From positions 310,001-374,000 of the forward strand of contig NZ_JAPEHU010000001.1 of assembly GCF_028823635.1 (NCBI RefSeq): a stretch of DNA of 64,000 nucleotides, read 5' to 3'. Below are positions 45,548 to 56,138 of the stretch, one piece after another. The number at the start of each line of letters is the position of its first letter. Position 1 is the stretch's first letter. Below the pieces are notes generated by a model. The model was not told the DNA's origin, made no database searches, and saw nothing but the letters and a program-made list of their open reading frames with translations. Source of the stretch: Demequina sp. B12. GTDB taxonomy: Bacteria > Actinomycetota > Actinomycetes > Actinomycetales > Demequinaceae. The translations under genes were made by a program, and so were the position numbers.

Positions 45548-46849
45548 TCAAGCCAAGTTCGGTGAGGGGAAGTCGACGGCGTCGCCCTCGTCATCGCCGG
45601 AGACTCCGAAGATCCGGACGGTCTCCATCTCTGCATCCACCACAGACGCCAGGCGCCTGACACCCTCGCGGATGCGCTCAGGGGTGGGGTAGCAGTAGGA
45701 CAGACGCATGTGATCGGAGCCCTGACCGTCGGCATAGAACGCGGTTCCGGAGACATACGCGACGCGTGCGGTCACGGCACGCGGAAGCATGGTTTTGGCG
45801 TTGAGCCCCTCAGGGAGTTTGACCCACACATAGAAACCGCCGTCGGGTACGTTCCAAGACGCCTCGGGTAGGTGTTCTTCGAGCGAACTGATCATGGCGT
45901 CACGCCGCTCCCGGTACTGCACCTGGAACTTCTTGATCTGACCCTGCCAGTCAAAGTGTTCCAAGTAGGCGCGAATGGCGAGTTGCGACGCATTCGATGG
46001 GGAAAGGATCGCTGCCTCGGAGGCGAGGACCAGCTTCTCACGTACTGCGTGAGGGGCGACAGCCCAACCCACCCGGTATCCCGGTGCGAAGGTCTTGGAG
46101 AAAGACCCCAGGTAGATGACGCCTTCTTCGCTCAGGGAGCGCAATGCCGGCATGGGTTCACTGTCGAACCCCAGCAGGCCGTAAGGGTTGTCCTCGAGGA
46201 TCAGCACACCGTGGCGACGGCAGATCTCAACTACCTGAGGACGGCGCTCCAGGGACATGGTGACGCCCCCAGGATTGTGGAAGTTCGGCACCGTGTAGAG
46301 GAACTTCACCCGCCGGCCAGCAGCCTTCAATTCGGTCAGGACGCGCTCCAGCTCCGCGGGAACCAGGCCGTCGGCGTCCATCGCCACATGCTCAACGTCT
46401 GCTTCATGTGCCCGGAACACCCCGAGCGCACCCACATAAGACGGAGCTTCCGCCACCACGACATCGCCCGGATCCAAGAAAATGGTGGATACCAGGTCCA
46501 ACGCCTGCTGAGAACCGGTGGTGACCACCACATCGTCCGGATGTGCGGCAATCCCTTCCAACGCCATCACGTTCGTGATTTGCTCGCGCAAAGCCTCATC
46601 GCCCTGGCCGGAACCGTACTGCAGCGCCACCTCGCCCTGCTCAAGAATGAGGCGCCGGGACATCTCCGACAGTTCATCCAGGGGCAGGCCGCCGATGTAC
46701 GGCATACCTCCAGCGAGGGACACCACTTCGGGGCGGCTCGCCACCGCAAAGAGAGCACGAATCTCTGACGCACGCATGCGGTGCGCGCGGGCGGCGTACG
46801 CATCGAACCAGGGGTCGAGCCGTGTGCCGTGCCGATCAGATGTGCTCAT
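45548..46849 (-). CDS. PLP-dependent aminotransferase (class I/II)
   Basis: The 433-residue protein has PLP landmarks: SLAGGMP, YGSGQG, TTGSQQALDL, the PNFHNPGG loop, DNPYG and the Schiff-base Lys in SFSKTFAPGYRVGW. C-terminal GGFYVWVKLP and MRLSYCYP fit the MocR-like/2-aminoadipate transaminase group without the DNA-binding domain. The amino acid substrate is not deducible. ATG 46847-46849 gives the usual length, but its ribosome site is weak. It lies between trxA and the ddl-like gene; the pair could be one operon. Confidence 0.88.
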   Translation of the reverse strand: MSTSDRHGTRLDPWFDAYAARAHRMRASEIRALFAVASRPEVVSLAGGMPYIGGLPLDELSEMSRRLILEQGEVALQYGSGQGDEALREQITNVMALEGIAAHPDDVVVTTGSQQALDLVSTIFLDPGDVVVAEAPSYVGALGVFRAHEADVEHVAMDADGLVPAELERVLTELKAAGRRVKFLYTVPNFHNPGGVTMSLERRPQVVEICRRHGVLILEDNPYGLLGFDSEPMPALRSLSEEGVIYLGSFSKTFAPGYRVGWAVAPHAVREKLVLASEAAILSPSNASQLAIRAYLEHFDWQGQIKKFQVQYRERRDAMISSLEEHLPEASWNVPDGGFYVWVKLPEGLNAKTMLPRAVTARVAYVSGTAFYADGQGSDHMRLSYCYPTPERIREGVRRLASVVDAEMETVRIFGVSGDDEGDAVDFPSPNLA

Positions 46850-46887
46850 GGAGGTCAGTCTTTCATGTGTTGGAGGGTGAAAACGCG

Positions 46888-46914
46888 AAAAGCCGAGGCC
46901 AACTGGCCCCGGCT
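46888..46914 (-). terminator. trxA terminator
   Basis: On the minus strand AGCCGGGGCC pairs with GGCCTCGGCT around a 4-base loop and is followed by TTTT. It lies 24 bp after the trxA stop, before the aminotransferase gene. Confidence 0.8.
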
Positions 46915-46937
46915 TTGTCGCTGAACTGGCAGTCGAC

Positions 46938-47279
46938 TTAGGCGATGGCCTCGTCGAACAGTGCGGCAAGAGTCGGCTTGGGTTTGGCGCCCACGACCGA
47001 CTTCACTACTTCGCCGCCGTTGAAGAACGTCAGGGTAGGGATGGAGGTCACGCCGTACACCATCGCCACGTTGGGGTGTGCGTCGGTGTCGACCTTCACC
47101 ACCTTGACGCGCCCGGCGTAGTCAGCCGCAAGCTCATCAAGGACAGGTGCCACGGCCCGGCACGGACCGCACCAGGCTGCCCAGAAATCCACCACCACGG
47201 GGATGGGGGAGTCAATGACCTCAGCCTGGAAGGTGTCCTCCGTTGCTGCCACGGGGGCAGCGTGCACAGCGTCCGTCAC
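46938..47279 (-). CDS. trxA: Thioredoxin
   Basis: A 113-residue thioredoxin with WCGPC at 36-40 and the cis-proline in TSIPTLTFF. It reduces protein disulfides in the cytoplasm using electrons from TrxB. The start is a GTG overlapping the trxB stop (GTGA), so reductase and substrate are co-translated. Length and motif are fully standard. Confidence 0.97.
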   Translation of the reverse strand: MTDAVHAAPVAATEDTFQAEVIDSPIPVVVDFWAAWCGPCRAVAPVLDELAADYAGRVKVVKVDTDAHPNVAMVYGVTSIPTLTFFNGGEVVKSVVGAKPKPTLAALFDEAIA

Positions 47280-48235
47280 GCGGAGACCTCAGCGAGTTCA
47301 ACATCGGCCAGGGTGTCGAGGAAGTGCTGGGCATCCAGGGCAGCAGCGCAACCTGAACCCGCGGCGGTGATGGCCTGGCGGTAGCGGTTGTCGACCAGGT
47401 CGCCGCACGCAAACACGCCGTCCACGTTCGTGGCGGTGGTGCGGCCCTGAACCTGGACATAGCCTTCGGCGTCGGTGTCAACCACACCGGTGACAAGCTC
47501 GGAGCGCGGAACGTGACCGATGGCAACGAACATTCCGGTGGCAGGAACGGACGACTCGACACCCGTGACGCGGTCCCGAACGTTGACCGCGGTGAGCTTG
47601 TCGTCGCCGTCGAGGCCGGTGACCTCAGCGTTCCATACGAACTCGATCTTGGGGTCGTTCTTGGCGCGGTCAGCCATGATCTTGGATGCCCGCAGTTCAT
47701 CGCGGCGGTGAATGACGGTGACCTTGGACGCGAAGCGGGTGAGGAAGGTTGCTTCCTCCATCGCGGAGTCACCTCCACCGATCACAACCACATCCTGGTC
47801 GCGGAAGAAGAAGCCGTCGCACGTGGCGCACCAGGACACGCCCTTGCCGGACAGACGCTTTTCGTCGTCGAGACCCAACTCGCGGTACGCGGAACCGGTG
47901 GCGAGAATGACGGCCTTGGCGGAGTATTCCTTGCCCAGACCAGTCTTGACTGTCTTGACAGGGCCCTCGAGCGACAGTTCTGTGGCGTCGTCGAACTGGA
48001 TGTCCGCGCCAAAGCGCTCTGCCTGACCCTGGAGGGTTTCCATCAGCTCGGGACCCTGGATGCCCTCCACGAATCCCGGGAAGTTCTCCACCTCAGTCGT
48101 GTTCATCAGGGCACCACCGGCGGTGACCGAGCCCGCGATCACGAGTGGTTCCAGACCTGCGCGGGCTGCATAGATGGCGGCCGTGTATCCGGCAGGGCCG
48201 GATCCCACGATGATCAGGTTGCGAGTTTCGCTCAC
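47276..48235 (-). CDS. trxB: Thioredoxin reductase
   Basis: The 319-residue flavoprotein has the FAD-binding [16 protein letters not shown], the redox-active WCATCDG (about 138-144) and an NADPH-site [10 protein letters not shown] with HRRDELRA. It transfers electrons from NADPH to TrxA. The GTG at 48233-48235 follows GAAGGA; the upstream open frame is not needed. It lies 103 bp after the pseudokinase gene on the same strand. Confidence 0.97.
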   Translation of the reverse strand: MSETRNLIIVGSGPAGYTAAIYAARAGLEPLVIAGSVTAGGALMNTTEVENFPGFVEGIQGPELMETLQGQAERFGADIQFDDATELSLEGPVKTVKTGLGKEYSAKAVILATGSAYRELGLDDEKRLSGKGVSWCATCDGFFFRDQDVVVIGGGDSAMEEATFLTRFASKVTVIHRRDELRASKIMADRAKNDPKIEFVWNAEVTGLDGDDKLTAVNVRDRVTGVESSVPATGMFVAIGHVPRSELVTGVVDTDAEGYVQVQGRTTATNVDGVFACGDLVDNRYRQAITAAGSGCAAALDAQHFLDTLADVELAEVSA

Positions 48236-48338
48236 GGTGATTCCTTCAGTACCGGTTGGGGCCAACGCATGTGCGTCTGCGCTCGGTAACGCATCGTAGA
48301 CGGGGTTTCTTCCCACGCCAAGATGCCATGGGTGGGTT

Positions 48339-49712
48339 CTACTCGGACGGTGTGGTCGAAGGACTCGATGACGGATATGACGGTGGCGAGTAGGTGTACG
48401 ACGGATACGGGTTGGGTGGAGGCGTGACGTCCCCGGTAGTGGCCGGGACGGTGAGCTCTTTGTAGGCGATGATGACGATGATCATCACGACAATGAACAT
48501 GAGCGCGAGCACCAGTGGGCCAACGTTCAGTGGACCTGACCGTTGTGCGCGGGCGTGGGCGCGGACGTGAGCAGACTGCAGCGCTTCCGAGTGGGGCCAC
48601 AATCGTTGGAGGGCGCCCGTGGTGGCTTCCACAACGGACGGCTTGGGGCGCGCGTTCTGTGCCGCAACAATGCCATCCCATGCCCGCAGAGGTTCTTCCT
48701 TGGGGTCAGGCGGGGGCAGTTCCTCCTGGCGGGGTTCCGGCAGCGGGGAAGCCACGACCCTGGAGCGGGCGTAGTCGTCGTCGGCAAGGAACGCCGCTTC
48801 TGCGAGCTTGTCGGGGCTGACGGTGATGTCGTCAGGCGTGATGGGCTCGGGCGGTGACACCACCAGTTCGTCGGCCACATCCTCCAAGGGGGCAACGTCC
48901 TGGGAAGTAGCGGCGTCGTCTTCGACAGGGGCCGATGCCGCCGAGGGAGCGCTCGGCGGGGTAGCCACGGATGCGGGTGAGGTCGCGGCTGCGCTGGCTC
49001 GCCGCAGTGCGGTCACCTGGGCGGGGCCCATGGCGGTGGCGATCTCGTTGAGGCTGACGGGGGTGTCGTCGGCGAGGACTGCGTGTGCGAGGGATGTTCC
49101 TGCGGTGCCCAAGCCTTCGGGGATGTCGCTGGCTTGGGTGTCAGCGATGTCGAGGCCGGTGACCGCTTGGACGTACAAGCGTGACAGGGCCCGAGCATCG
49201 GCCGCTTCCGACAGGGCGTCCGGAGTGCTGGCGTCGACTGTCGCGGGACCGTCGACGCCGAGTCCGACGACCATGACGCGCCCAGAGGGCGAAATCACGA
49301 GGGAGTCGGGGCTGATCGCTCCGTGGGATACGCCGTGTTTGCGTGCAGTTTCCAGTGCGCGTGCGGCTTCGCCGACGAGGGTCGAAGCTACTGCCGGTGC
49401 CAGAGGTTCGCGGCCGAGGAGCTGTGCGGCAGACACGCCCCGGGGGCGTTCTGACACGACGTAGGCGACGGACTCGCCGTTGTCGACGTGACGTCCGGTG
49501 GAGACGATGCGTGCGAACCGGGCGTCGCGTACCTGGGCGGCGCGCACGGCGGCCTGACGGACGCGGGAGGCGTCATCTCCACTAATGACGTCCACGGTGA
49601 CTTTGTGGGCAAGCCGAGTGTCGTCTGCGATCCACCGTTCGACGTGAGTGGGCGCAGGGTCGACTTGCTGCAGCAGCGTGAAACGACGTCCGAGCGTCGT
49701 ATCTGCTTGCAC
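48339..49712 (-). CDS. MurJ-associated pseudokinase with one membrane helix
   Basis: The 457-residue protein has an N-terminal protein-kinase-like fold (about 1-230) without catalytic residues: the loop is HGAISPDSL in place of HRD, and no DFG is present. An acidic Ala/Pro-rich linker follows (about 240-395), then one transmembrane helix (about 402-422) and a short Pro/Ser tail. In mycobacteria a similar pseudokinase is fused to MviN/MurJ and recruits FhaA. Here it is separate and directly after murJ. It likely regulates lipid II export rather than phosphorylating anything. The start GTG is at 49710-49712. Confidence 0.85.
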   Translation of the reverse strand: MQADTTLGRRFTLLQQVDPAPTHVERWIADDTRLAHKVTVDVISGDDASRVRQAAVRAAQVRDARFARIVSTGRHVDNGESVAYVVSERPRGVSAAQLLGREPLAPAVASTLVGEAARALETARKHGVSHGAISPDSLVISPSGRVMVVGLGVDGPATVDASTPDALSEAADARALSRLYVQAVTGLDIADTQASDIPEGLGTAGTSLAHAVLADDTPVSLNEIATAMGPAQVTALRRASAAATSPASVATPPSAPSAASAPVEDDAATSQDVAPLEDVADELVVSPPEPITPDDITVSPDKLAEAAFLADDDYARSRVVASPLPEPRQEELPPPDPKEEPLRAWDGIVAAQNARPKPSVVEATTGALQRLWPHSEALQSAHVRAHARAQRSGPLNVGPLVLALMFIVVMIIVIIAYKELTVPATTGDVTPPPNPYPSYTYSPPSYPSSSPSTTPSE

Positions 49713-49773
49713 CGCTGTTACCCCCTAGGAAAGTGTCCGATATCCGACACCATCATATTCTGCGTTCCGCGCG

Positions 49774-51435
49774 TTACTTTCGTCCTAGTTTGCGCTTGAT
49801 GGGGGCAAGTGCCTGGTCGAACTCATCCACGCGCAGGATCCGTAGCATCGCGGCGTACACGATGAACATCACCGTGCCTGCGACGACCACCAGGATTCCG
49901 GCGACGATGATGGCACCCCAGCCGGTTCCTGCGTGGGCGTCGGGATTGACCCGCAACACCAGCCAGCCCGCCCCACCGGCGACCAATGCTGCAATGAGCG
50001 CCCGCACATGGGTGCGCAGCACCGCACGGCCACCGCCGCCGCCCAGACGCTTGCGCAGGCCGCCAGCACGCAGGAGGACACCCGTCCAGTTGGACAGCGC
50101 CATGCCCAGGCCCACGCCCACGGTCCACCACTGTGCGCCGGTGAACTCTTTGAACGCGTAGGCGGTGATGACCCAGACAACACCCATGGGGATGTGCATG
50201 TAGAAGATCGACTTGGCGTCCTCGAACGCGAAGTACAACCGTTTGATCAGCACCGTGGCGCCAAGGGGAACGAGTCCCAGAAGCATGGCGATCATCACTT
50301 GCGACACGGAACTCACGACGGGCGCCGATGCGGAGGGCAGTGCCACGCGAGTGATCAGGGGGGCGAGCACGATCATTGCGACCGTGGCGAAGATCGTGAA
50401 GACGCCAGTCACGCGCAGTCCACGGGAGGTTCCGGCGCGCAACGCAGGAATGTCGCCATTCACAGCGTGGCGGGCCATCGCTGTGTACATCGCTGTCACC
50501 AATGACACCGTGATCAGCGAGTGGGGAACCAGGTAGAGCGACAAGGCTTGGAAGTACGCAGCGTTTCCGGCAACAGCCGCCCCGCCTTCAGTACCGGCCG
50601 ATGCTGCAACACGCGTCACCAGCGTCACAGCCACCTGCTCCACGAGCACCGCACCCAGAGACCACTTGGCAATGGTGCCCACCACAGCAAGTTCGCCCTT
50701 GGGGCCGCGCCACTGCCACTTCCAGCGGTAACCGCCCTTGATCAAGGGGATGATCAGGATGAGCGCCTGCGCTGCGATGCCGAGGGTCGCGAAGCCTGCC
50801 AACAGGGCGATCCTGCCGGGTGTCCACTCGCTGAGCGAGGCAAGATCGGCTGCGTCGGACGGGGCCTGGACGTACTGGCCAAAGATTGCGATGTAAGCGA
50901 TGAGACCGACGATCGCGACCACGTTGTTCAGCACGGGTGCCCACATGAACGCACCGAACTGTTCGCGTGAGTTGAGGACCTCTCCCAGCAGCGTGTACAG
51001 GCAGTAGAAGAACAGTTGCGGGATGCACCAGAAGGAGAACGCGGTCGCCAATGCGACCATCTCTGGCGGCCAGTTGTCGGTGTAGAGCAGGACCCACACT
51101 TGAGCGGTGAGGGTGGCCACGACGGTTACGCCAAACGCCAGGACCCCACCAATGGTGACGATGCGGTCCACGGTGCGTTTTCCATCGGGCCGTTGGAAGG
51201 CCTTCACCATCTGAGGAACCAGGACGGCGTTCAGCACTCCAGCGGCGAGCACCGCGAACATGACGTTGGGGAGCCGGTTGGCGATGTCGTACGCGTTCGC
51301 GGCGAACGCGTTGACGCCAATGGCTGCAACGAGGAGTGCGTTGCGGACCAGGCCGAGCACGCGTGAGGTGCCTGTTCCTGCCGCCATCACCAGGGTGTTG
51401 CGGCCGAGCGACTTGCGAGCAGGAGTGTCAGTCAT
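49774..51435 (-). CDS. murJ: Lipid II flippase MurJ
   Basis: The 553-residue MOP-superfamily transporter has about 14 helices. The opening GTGTSRVLGLVRN and NAYDIANRLPNVMF correspond to the conserved substrate-cavity region with essential arginines. It flips lipid II for peptidoglycan synthesis. The start overlaps the stop of the DUF6049 gene by 8 bp, and the pseudokinase follows 61 bp later, the usual actinobacterial order before trxB-trxA. No fused pseudokinase domain is present, unlike mycobacterial MviN. Confidence 0.94.
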   Translation of the reverse strand: MTDTPARKSLGRNTLVMAAGTGTSRVLGLVRNALLVAAIGVNAFAANAYDIANRLPNVMFAVLAAGVLNAVLVPQMVKAFQRPDGKRTVDRIVTIGGVLAFGVTVVATLTAQVWVLLYTDNWPPEMVALATAFSFWCIPQLFFYCLYTLLGEVLNSREQFGAFMWAPVLNNVVAIVGLIAYIAIFGQYVQAPSDAADLASLSEWTPGRIALLAGFATLGIAAQALILIIPLIKGGYRWKWQWRGPKGELAVVGTIAKWSLGAVLVEQVAVTLVTRVAASAGTEGGAAVAGNAAYFQALSLYLVPHSLITVSLVTAMYTAMARHAVNGDIPALRAGTSRGLRVTGVFTIFATVAMIVLAPLITRVALPSASAPVVSSVSQVMIAMLLGLVPLGATVLIKRLYFAFEDAKSIFYMHIPMGVVWVITAYAFKEFTGAQWWTVGVGLGMALSNWTGVLLRAGGLRKRLGGGGGRAVLRTHVRALIAALVAGGAGWLVLRVNPDAHAGTGWGAIIVAGILVVVAGTVMFIVYAAMLRILRVDEFDQALAPIKRKLGRK

Positions 51436-53437
51436 CGGTGCGGTCCTTGGTGGTCTGTTCCGATGTGCTGTTGTCCTCGGGGGTGCCCTCGGCGTCGTCG
51501 TGCGCGGCTACCGGCATCTCTGCGGACAATGGCACGTCCGCGGTGCGGGTGTCTTTGCGACCACGGCGGATGGTGCGGATGATGCCTGCGATGAGGAGCA
51601 ACACCAGGAACACCGTGAAGATCGCGGTCGCGGCGGTGCCCCACTCTGCGCGGACGCGAATGGAAAAGGCTTGGTCTGCGGACAGTCGTTCGCCGTCCTC
51701 GCGTTCCAGATGGACGCTCATGTCGACGTTCGCGGAGGACACCGCAGACACGTTGACCAGGGCTTGCCGGGATTCACCCGCGGGCACCTCGATCGAAGGT
51801 TTGTCCTCCACGATCAGGTTGGGAGAGTTGGATTCCAGCACCACAGTCACCGTGACGGGCCAGTCCAAAGAGTTGACGACCGTCACGGGAACGTCACCGT
51901 CATCGGCCAGCAGGTTGAGGTCCGAACTCGACGCGATGGATACGCCTGCCAGGGTGTCAGCTGTTTCTGCGAGCACCTCTTGGACGCGGAGTTGGCGGCC
52001 GTCGGGGCTTTGACGGCCCGATGCCGGCACACCGCTGAGGACCACCGCGCCCCACGTGTCGTAGGCCTCGCGCGGGTTGATGGTGGCTTCCGACAGCACC
52101 GAAAGTTCAGGGAGCTGATCTCCCAGCTTCTCTACGGTGGAGGCAGGCAGGTCGGCGTCCTCATCGAGTACGTCCGGGACGGAGATCGTGGTCATGTCGC
52201 TGGAGTCCGCCAGCGACTGAACGGTTACCGGGTTGACCCAGGGAAGTTCGAGAAGCCCATTGAGCAGCGCGGCAGTGTCGGGGGTGCGCAGCCACTCATC
52301 GCCGGGTGCGACCAGCACGGGATCGCCCGCCTTAGCGGCGAACGCAGTCTCCGCGACCACACGAGCCCACTGGGCCTCAGTCCCAGGACGGAATGTTGCC
52401 ACCGCGCCTGTGAGGGCTTCGTGGGGAATCAGCACAGGCAGGTCGCCCTCAGAGGTCTCTACCGCCACCACGGACGCGGACCCGGCCTGCTCCCGCAGGT
52501 CGCCGATGTTGGAGGTACGGGCATCAGGCAAGATCGCGATCGCACCAGCCTCCGCAGCCATCGAAGCGGTCGTGCCATCAAGCGCAGCGACGGGTGCCAC
52601 CCACGGCAGATCCATCGAGGCAGCAAGCGACGAGTACGGACGCTGTGTCAACGAGAAGTCAAGAAGACGCGTATCGCCGGCATGGGCCAGTGAGACGAGG
52701 TCGGGACTACCCCCAGGGAGCCACACCACTTCCCGTTCATACAGGCCAGCCCCGAACACCATGGAGTCCGTCAGCAAGGTGGGGTCAACAGCAACGGATG
52801 CGGACGTGTCGGTGACAGCGTTGAGCGTCTGTGCTACCGCTGTTTGGGTCGAGCTGGCAGTCGCCAGGAGTGCCATGTCCACGGACGGCAGTCGTGCGCC
52901 CGTCCACGTCATCGGAAGCGCATCAACCGCAATGTCGCCCTGTTCCGTTTCCACGGTGAGTGTCACACCGTAGACCGCGCTTTCGTCAGGGAGATCCAGG
53001 TCCGATGCCGTGGCAGACATCGACACCGACTGGCGTGCAGGAATGGTGTCGCCTTCGACAGCCTCGGAGTCGCTGGCACTGTCCGCGTCCGAACCCTCGT
53101 CATCACCGGAGGTGTCCGCAGGTTCAGGCGTACGAGCCACCTCCGTCATATCAAAGGCTGACGTATCGCTCAGGAAGTCGCTCAAGTCTTCAGTCGAATC
53201 CAGTGGATCGTCCGTGACGCTCATCACCAGAAAAGCGTCCGTCAACGCAGCACTGGAGCCGTTCTCCACCGTCACCGTCGCCTGCAACGCCGTCCGGGCA
53301 TCGGCCCGTGCCGAGAACTCACTCACCATGGTGGTGGCGCCGGTCACATCCCGCGGAATCGTCACCGCTGCCGCACCGCTGGCCGCTACCAGCGACAGGG
53401 TCGTCACTAAGGCCGCACCCGCGGCTATCCGCCTCAC
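51428..53437 (-). CDS. DUF6049 secreted membrane-anchored protein
   Basis: The 669-residue protein has a signal peptide (about 1-25), a large extracellular region (about 26-600) with beta-sandwich-like ends and an internal polysaccharide-deacetylase-like portion, one C-terminal helix (about 605-625) and a charged cytoplasmic tail. This matches DUF6049, found only between NUDIX and murJ genes in actinobacteria. It overlaps NUDIX (GTGA) and murJ, so it is co-translated with the flippase, suggesting a cell-wall role. Biochemical function is unknown to me. The start GTG at 53435-53437 fits the signal peptide. Confidence 0.85.
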   Translation of the reverse strand: MRRIAAGAALVTTLSLVAASGAAAVTIPRDVTGATTMVSEFSARADARTALQATVTVENGSSAALTDAFLVMSVTDDPLDSTEDLSDFLSDTSAFDMTEVARTPEPADTSGDDEGSDADSASDSEAVEGDTIPARQSVSMSATASDLDLPDESAVYGVTLTVETEQGDIAVDALPMTWTGARLPSVDMALLATASSTQTAVAQTLNAVTDTSASVAVDPTLLTDSMVFGAGLYEREVVWLPGGSPDLVSLAHAGDTRLLDFSLTQRPYSSLAASMDLPWVAPVAALDGTTASMAAEAGAIAILPDARTSNIGDLREQAGSASVVAVETSEGDLPVLIPHEALTGAVATFRPGTEAQWARVVAETAFAAKAGDPVLVAPGDEWLRTPDTAALLNGLLELPWVNPVTVQSLADSSDMTTISVPDVLDEDADLPASTVEKLGDQLPELSVLSEATINPREAYDTWGAVVLSGVPASGRQSPDGRQLRVQEVLAETADTLAGVSIASSSDLNLLADDGDVPVTVVNSLDWPVTVTVVLESNSPNLIVEDKPSIEVPAGESRQALVNVSAVSSANVDMSVHLEREDGERLSADQAFSIRVRAEWGTAATAIFTVFLVLLLIAGIIRTIRRGRKDTRTADVPLSAEMPVAAHDDAEGTPEDNSTSEQTTKDRTDD

Positions 53438-53979
53438 TGCTCCGGACTCAGCAGCGCGATGGCCACCTGAGCCATCTTGCGCTCATTCGGGTAGGCAAGG
53501 CGCTGACGTAGGTCGGACACCGGAATCCACTCGGCAACCTCGGCTTCATGGTCCGGATCGTTCTCCGTGGTGATGTCGCCCCCCTTGAACTCAAGCAAAT
53601 AGTGGTGCACCACCTTGTGAACACGGCGGTCATCGCCAGTGAACCAGTAGTCGATCACACCGATCGGCTGAATGATGTCCGCATCGATACCAGTCTCCTC
53701 CGCGACCTCACGGATCGCGGCATCCTCCGGAGTCTCACCAGCCTCGATGTGACCCTTAGGCAGGCACCACTCCAAACGTCCGGCGCGGTTCCGGCGTCCA
53801 ATGCAGGCGACGAACGCGTGGCCCTCATCAACGCGGACCACGATGCCCCCCGCGGACGTCTCATTCGACACCGGCAGATGCGAGGCCCGGTGTGCTGCAC
53901 TGTCCTTCCGCTGCCGCATCGACGCACCGCCTGGCGGTGGCGGCGCCGGAATGGGGCGCGGCACGGGTGGACGAGACAT
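53434..53979 (-). CDS. NUDIX hydrolase
   Basis: The 181-residue protein has a complete Nudix box from Gly to the REVAEETG core at about 77-99. A Pro-rich/basic N-terminal extension (about 1-38) precedes it. It hydrolyses a nucleoside diphosphate linked to another moiety; substrate is unknown. In actinobacteria it lies divergent from the CCA-adding enzyme and upstream of DUF6049-murJ, as here. ATG 53977-53979 was chosen; a later internal Met at position 21 is an alternative if the Pro-rich lead is not translated. Confidence 0.9.
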   Translation of the reverse strand: MSRPPVPRPIPAPPPPGGASMRQRKDSAAHRASHLPVSNETSAGGIVVRVDEGHAFVACIGRRNRAGRLEWCLPKGHIEAGETPEDAAIREVAEETGIDADIIQPIGVIDYWFTGDDRRVHKVVHHYLLEFKGGDITTENDPDHEAEVAEWIPVSDLRQRLAYPNERKMAQVAIALLSPEQ

Positions 53980-54067
53980 GCGCCAACTCTAACGAGCCAG
54001 GGGAGGGGCTGGGGGCATCCGCGCGGGACCGCTGCTGTCTGCGCAGCAATCTGGGACCATAGAAGAC

Positions 54068-55519
54068 GTGACTTCCCCCTCCATCCCCTCGTACGACGTC
54101 CTGCGCCAGCGCGCGACCGCACTGTGGGACGCCCTACCCGCAGAGATTTTCGACCTGGCACAGCGGTTCGCCGACGCCGGGCACGAGTTCGCGCTTGTGG
54201 GCGGACCCGTCCGGGATGCGTTCCTGGGAAGGTCCAGCGCTGACCTGGACTTCGCGACCTCGGCACGGCCCGATGCGACGGAGAAGATCCTCAAGACGTG
54301 GACTCGTGCGACATGGGATGTGGGACGCGACTTTGGCACCATTGGGGGCCGCCGCAACGATCTGATGGTGGAAATCACCACGTACCGTGCCGACGAATAC
54401 GACGGGGTCACCCGCAAGCCCGTGGTCGCGTTCGGGGACAGCCTCGATGGAGACCTGGCACGCCGTGACTTCACCATCAACGCGATGGCGGTGAAGCTTC
54501 CGTCCAAGGAGTTCATCGACCTCCACGGCGGCTTGGAAGACCTTGCCGGAGGTCTGCTGCGGACGCCCATCGAACCGGACGTGTCCTTCGCCGACGACCC
54601 CCTGCGCATGATGCGTGCAGCACGCTTCGCCTCGCAGTTGGGCTTCGAGATCGAACCCGCCACGTTCTCCGCGATGAACCGTTTCGCCGACCGTCTCAGC
54701 ATCGTCTCCGCAGAACGGGTGCGCGATGAACTGTGCAAACTCCTTCTGGGAGCCAACCCCCGCATCGGCCTCACTGCGTTGGTTGACGCCGGACTGTCCG
54801 CCCACGTCCTTCCTGAACTTCCCGCTTTGCAGTTGGAAGTCGACGAACACCACCACCACAAGGACGTGTACGAACACACGCTCACGGTGCTGGACCAAGC
54901 GATCGACCTAGAGACCGACGCCGACGGTCCAGTGCCAGGCCCCGACCTGATCCTCCGGCTCGCCGCGATCATGCACGACATTGGCAAGCCGCCCACCAAG
55001 CGTCTCGAACCGGGCGGGGGAGTGAGCTTCCACCACCACGAGGTTGTGGGAGCAAAGATGACGCGCAAGCGCATGAAGGAACTACGGTTCGACAAAGACA
55101 CCATCAAAGCGGTCTCCCACCTGGTCGAACTCCACCTCCGTTTCCACGGCTACGCCGACGCGCGCTGGTCCGACTCCGCCGTACGGCGCTATGTGACCGA
55201 TGCGGGCGACCAGTTGGAACGGCTCCACCGCTTGACGCGGGCGGACGTCACCACCCGCAACCGGCGCAAAGCCGACCGCCTCTCCTTCGCCTACGACGAC
55301 CTCGAGCAGCGCATCGCGGAACTCCGCGAACAAGAGGAAATCGACTCGATCCGGCCGGACCTCGACGGCAACCAAATCATGGAAGCGTTGGGGATTGGGC
55401 CCGGACGCGAGATCGGCATGGCGTACAAGTACCTGCTGGAACTCCGCATGGAACACGGACCCCTGGGTGAGGAACGCGCTCTTACCGAGTTGAAAGCCTG
55501 GTGGGCTGACCAGCAGTAG
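54068..55519 (+). CDS. pcnA: CCA tRNA nucleotidyltransferase
   Basis: The 483-residue class II nucleotidyltransferase has GGPVRD and the metal-binding DLDF early, the RRDFTINAMA block, the ERVRDEL neck region and a C-terminal HD domain (IMHDIGKP, later DAGDQ and KADRLSFAY). It adds or repairs the CCA end of tRNAs. The two tRNAs in this window lack encoded CCA, so this enzyme is needed for them. Start GTG 54068 gives full length. Actinobacteria normally keep it divergent from the NUDIX-DUF6049-murJ operon. Confidence 0.94.
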   Translation: MTSPSIPSYDVLRQRATALWDALPAEIFDLAQRFADAGHEFALVGGPVRDAFLGRSSADLDFATSARPDATEKILKTWTRATWDVGRDFGTIGGRRNDLMVEITTYRADEYDGVTRKPVVAFGDSLDGDLARRDFTINAMAVKLPSKEFIDLHGGLEDLAGGLLRTPIEPDVSFADDPLRMMRAARFASQLGFEIEPATFSAMNRFADRLSIVSAERVRDELCKLLLGANPRIGLTALVDAGLSAHVLPELPALQLEVDEHHHHKDVYEHTLTVLDQAIDLETDADGPVPGPDLILRLAAIMHDIGKPPTKRLEPGGGVSFHHHEVVGAKMTRKRMKELRFDKDTIKAVSHLVELHLRFHGYADARWSDSAVRRYVTDAGDQLERLHRLTRADVTTRNRRKADRLSFAYDDLEQRIAELREQEEIDSIRPDLDGNQIMEALGIGPGREIGMAYKYLLELRMEHGPLGEERALTELKAWWADQQ

Positions 55520-55577
55520 AGTGGGCCTGCGCGACCGCACGACGCGCTTCACACAACACTCATATGGGGGGCATGAC

Positions 55578-56057
55578 ATGGATCCTTTCCGCGCCATCGG
55601 GCGTTGCTTTCGCAACTACGCCAACTTCAACGGACGGGGACGCCGCAGCGAGTTCTGGCCGTTCTACTTCTTTGGGATGATCGCGGGACCGCTCGCTGCG
55701 CTGGCGATCGCCCTGCTGGGCGTGTTCCTCGCCACCAACGTTCTGGGAACCGATGTTGACGGCAGCGGTAGCTACACGTCAGACGAACTCAACGGCCCCG
55801 TCATGGTGTCCGGCTTTGTGTTGGCCGGGCTCGCCTACGTAGCGCTACTGATCCCCGTGCTCGCCGCGTGGTCGCGACGCCTGCACGACATGGGTCAGAC
55901 GTCCGGTTGGCTATTCCTGTGCGTGATCGGCTTCTCGATCGTGCCGTTCATCATGGCGTTCTTCCCGTCAGAACCTGTACCGAACCGCTACGGACAGGTC
56001 CCAGAAGGAATCCGCCCGCTGGCTGCGCCCGGACAGTTCGCGCCAACCGCGGCGTAA
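55578..56057 (+). CDS. DUF805 membrane protein with EF-hand loop (paralogue 1)
   Basis: The 159-residue protein starts with the DUF805 cytoplasmic helix region ending in GRGRRSEFWPFYFF, then four helices (about 34-54, 75-100 and two later) and the WSRRLHDMGQTSGW loop. Between helices 1 and 2 sits DVDGSGSYTSDE (about 61-72), which satisfies the canonical 12-residue EF-hand pattern: acidic at 1 and 3, Ser at 5, Gly at 6, hydrophobic at 8 and Glu at 12. DUF805 function is unknown. A GGGGGG lies before the ATG. Paralogue 2 is 81 bp downstream. Confidence 0.85.
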   Translation: MDPFRAIGRCFRNYANFNGRGRRSEFWPFYFFGMIAGPLAALAIALLGVFLATNVLGTDVDGSGSYTSDELNGPVMVSGFVLAGLAYVALLIPVLAAWSRRLHDMGQTSGWLFLCVIGFSIVPFIMAFFPSEPVPNRYGQVPEGIRPLAAPGQFAPTAA

Positions 56058-56138
56058 ACGGGGATCTTTCGCCTACCAACACCACCCGTCTCACGGAGAC
56101 GCCGTGGGTATTCACTATCACTTTTACAGGGGGAACAC

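Noticed and set aside
49732..49751. GTGTC...GACAC palindrome before the pseudokinase gene as a specific operator
   Set aside because: It is symmetric at 16 of 18 positions around GATATC but matches no regulator site I know, and it may just be part of the promoter.
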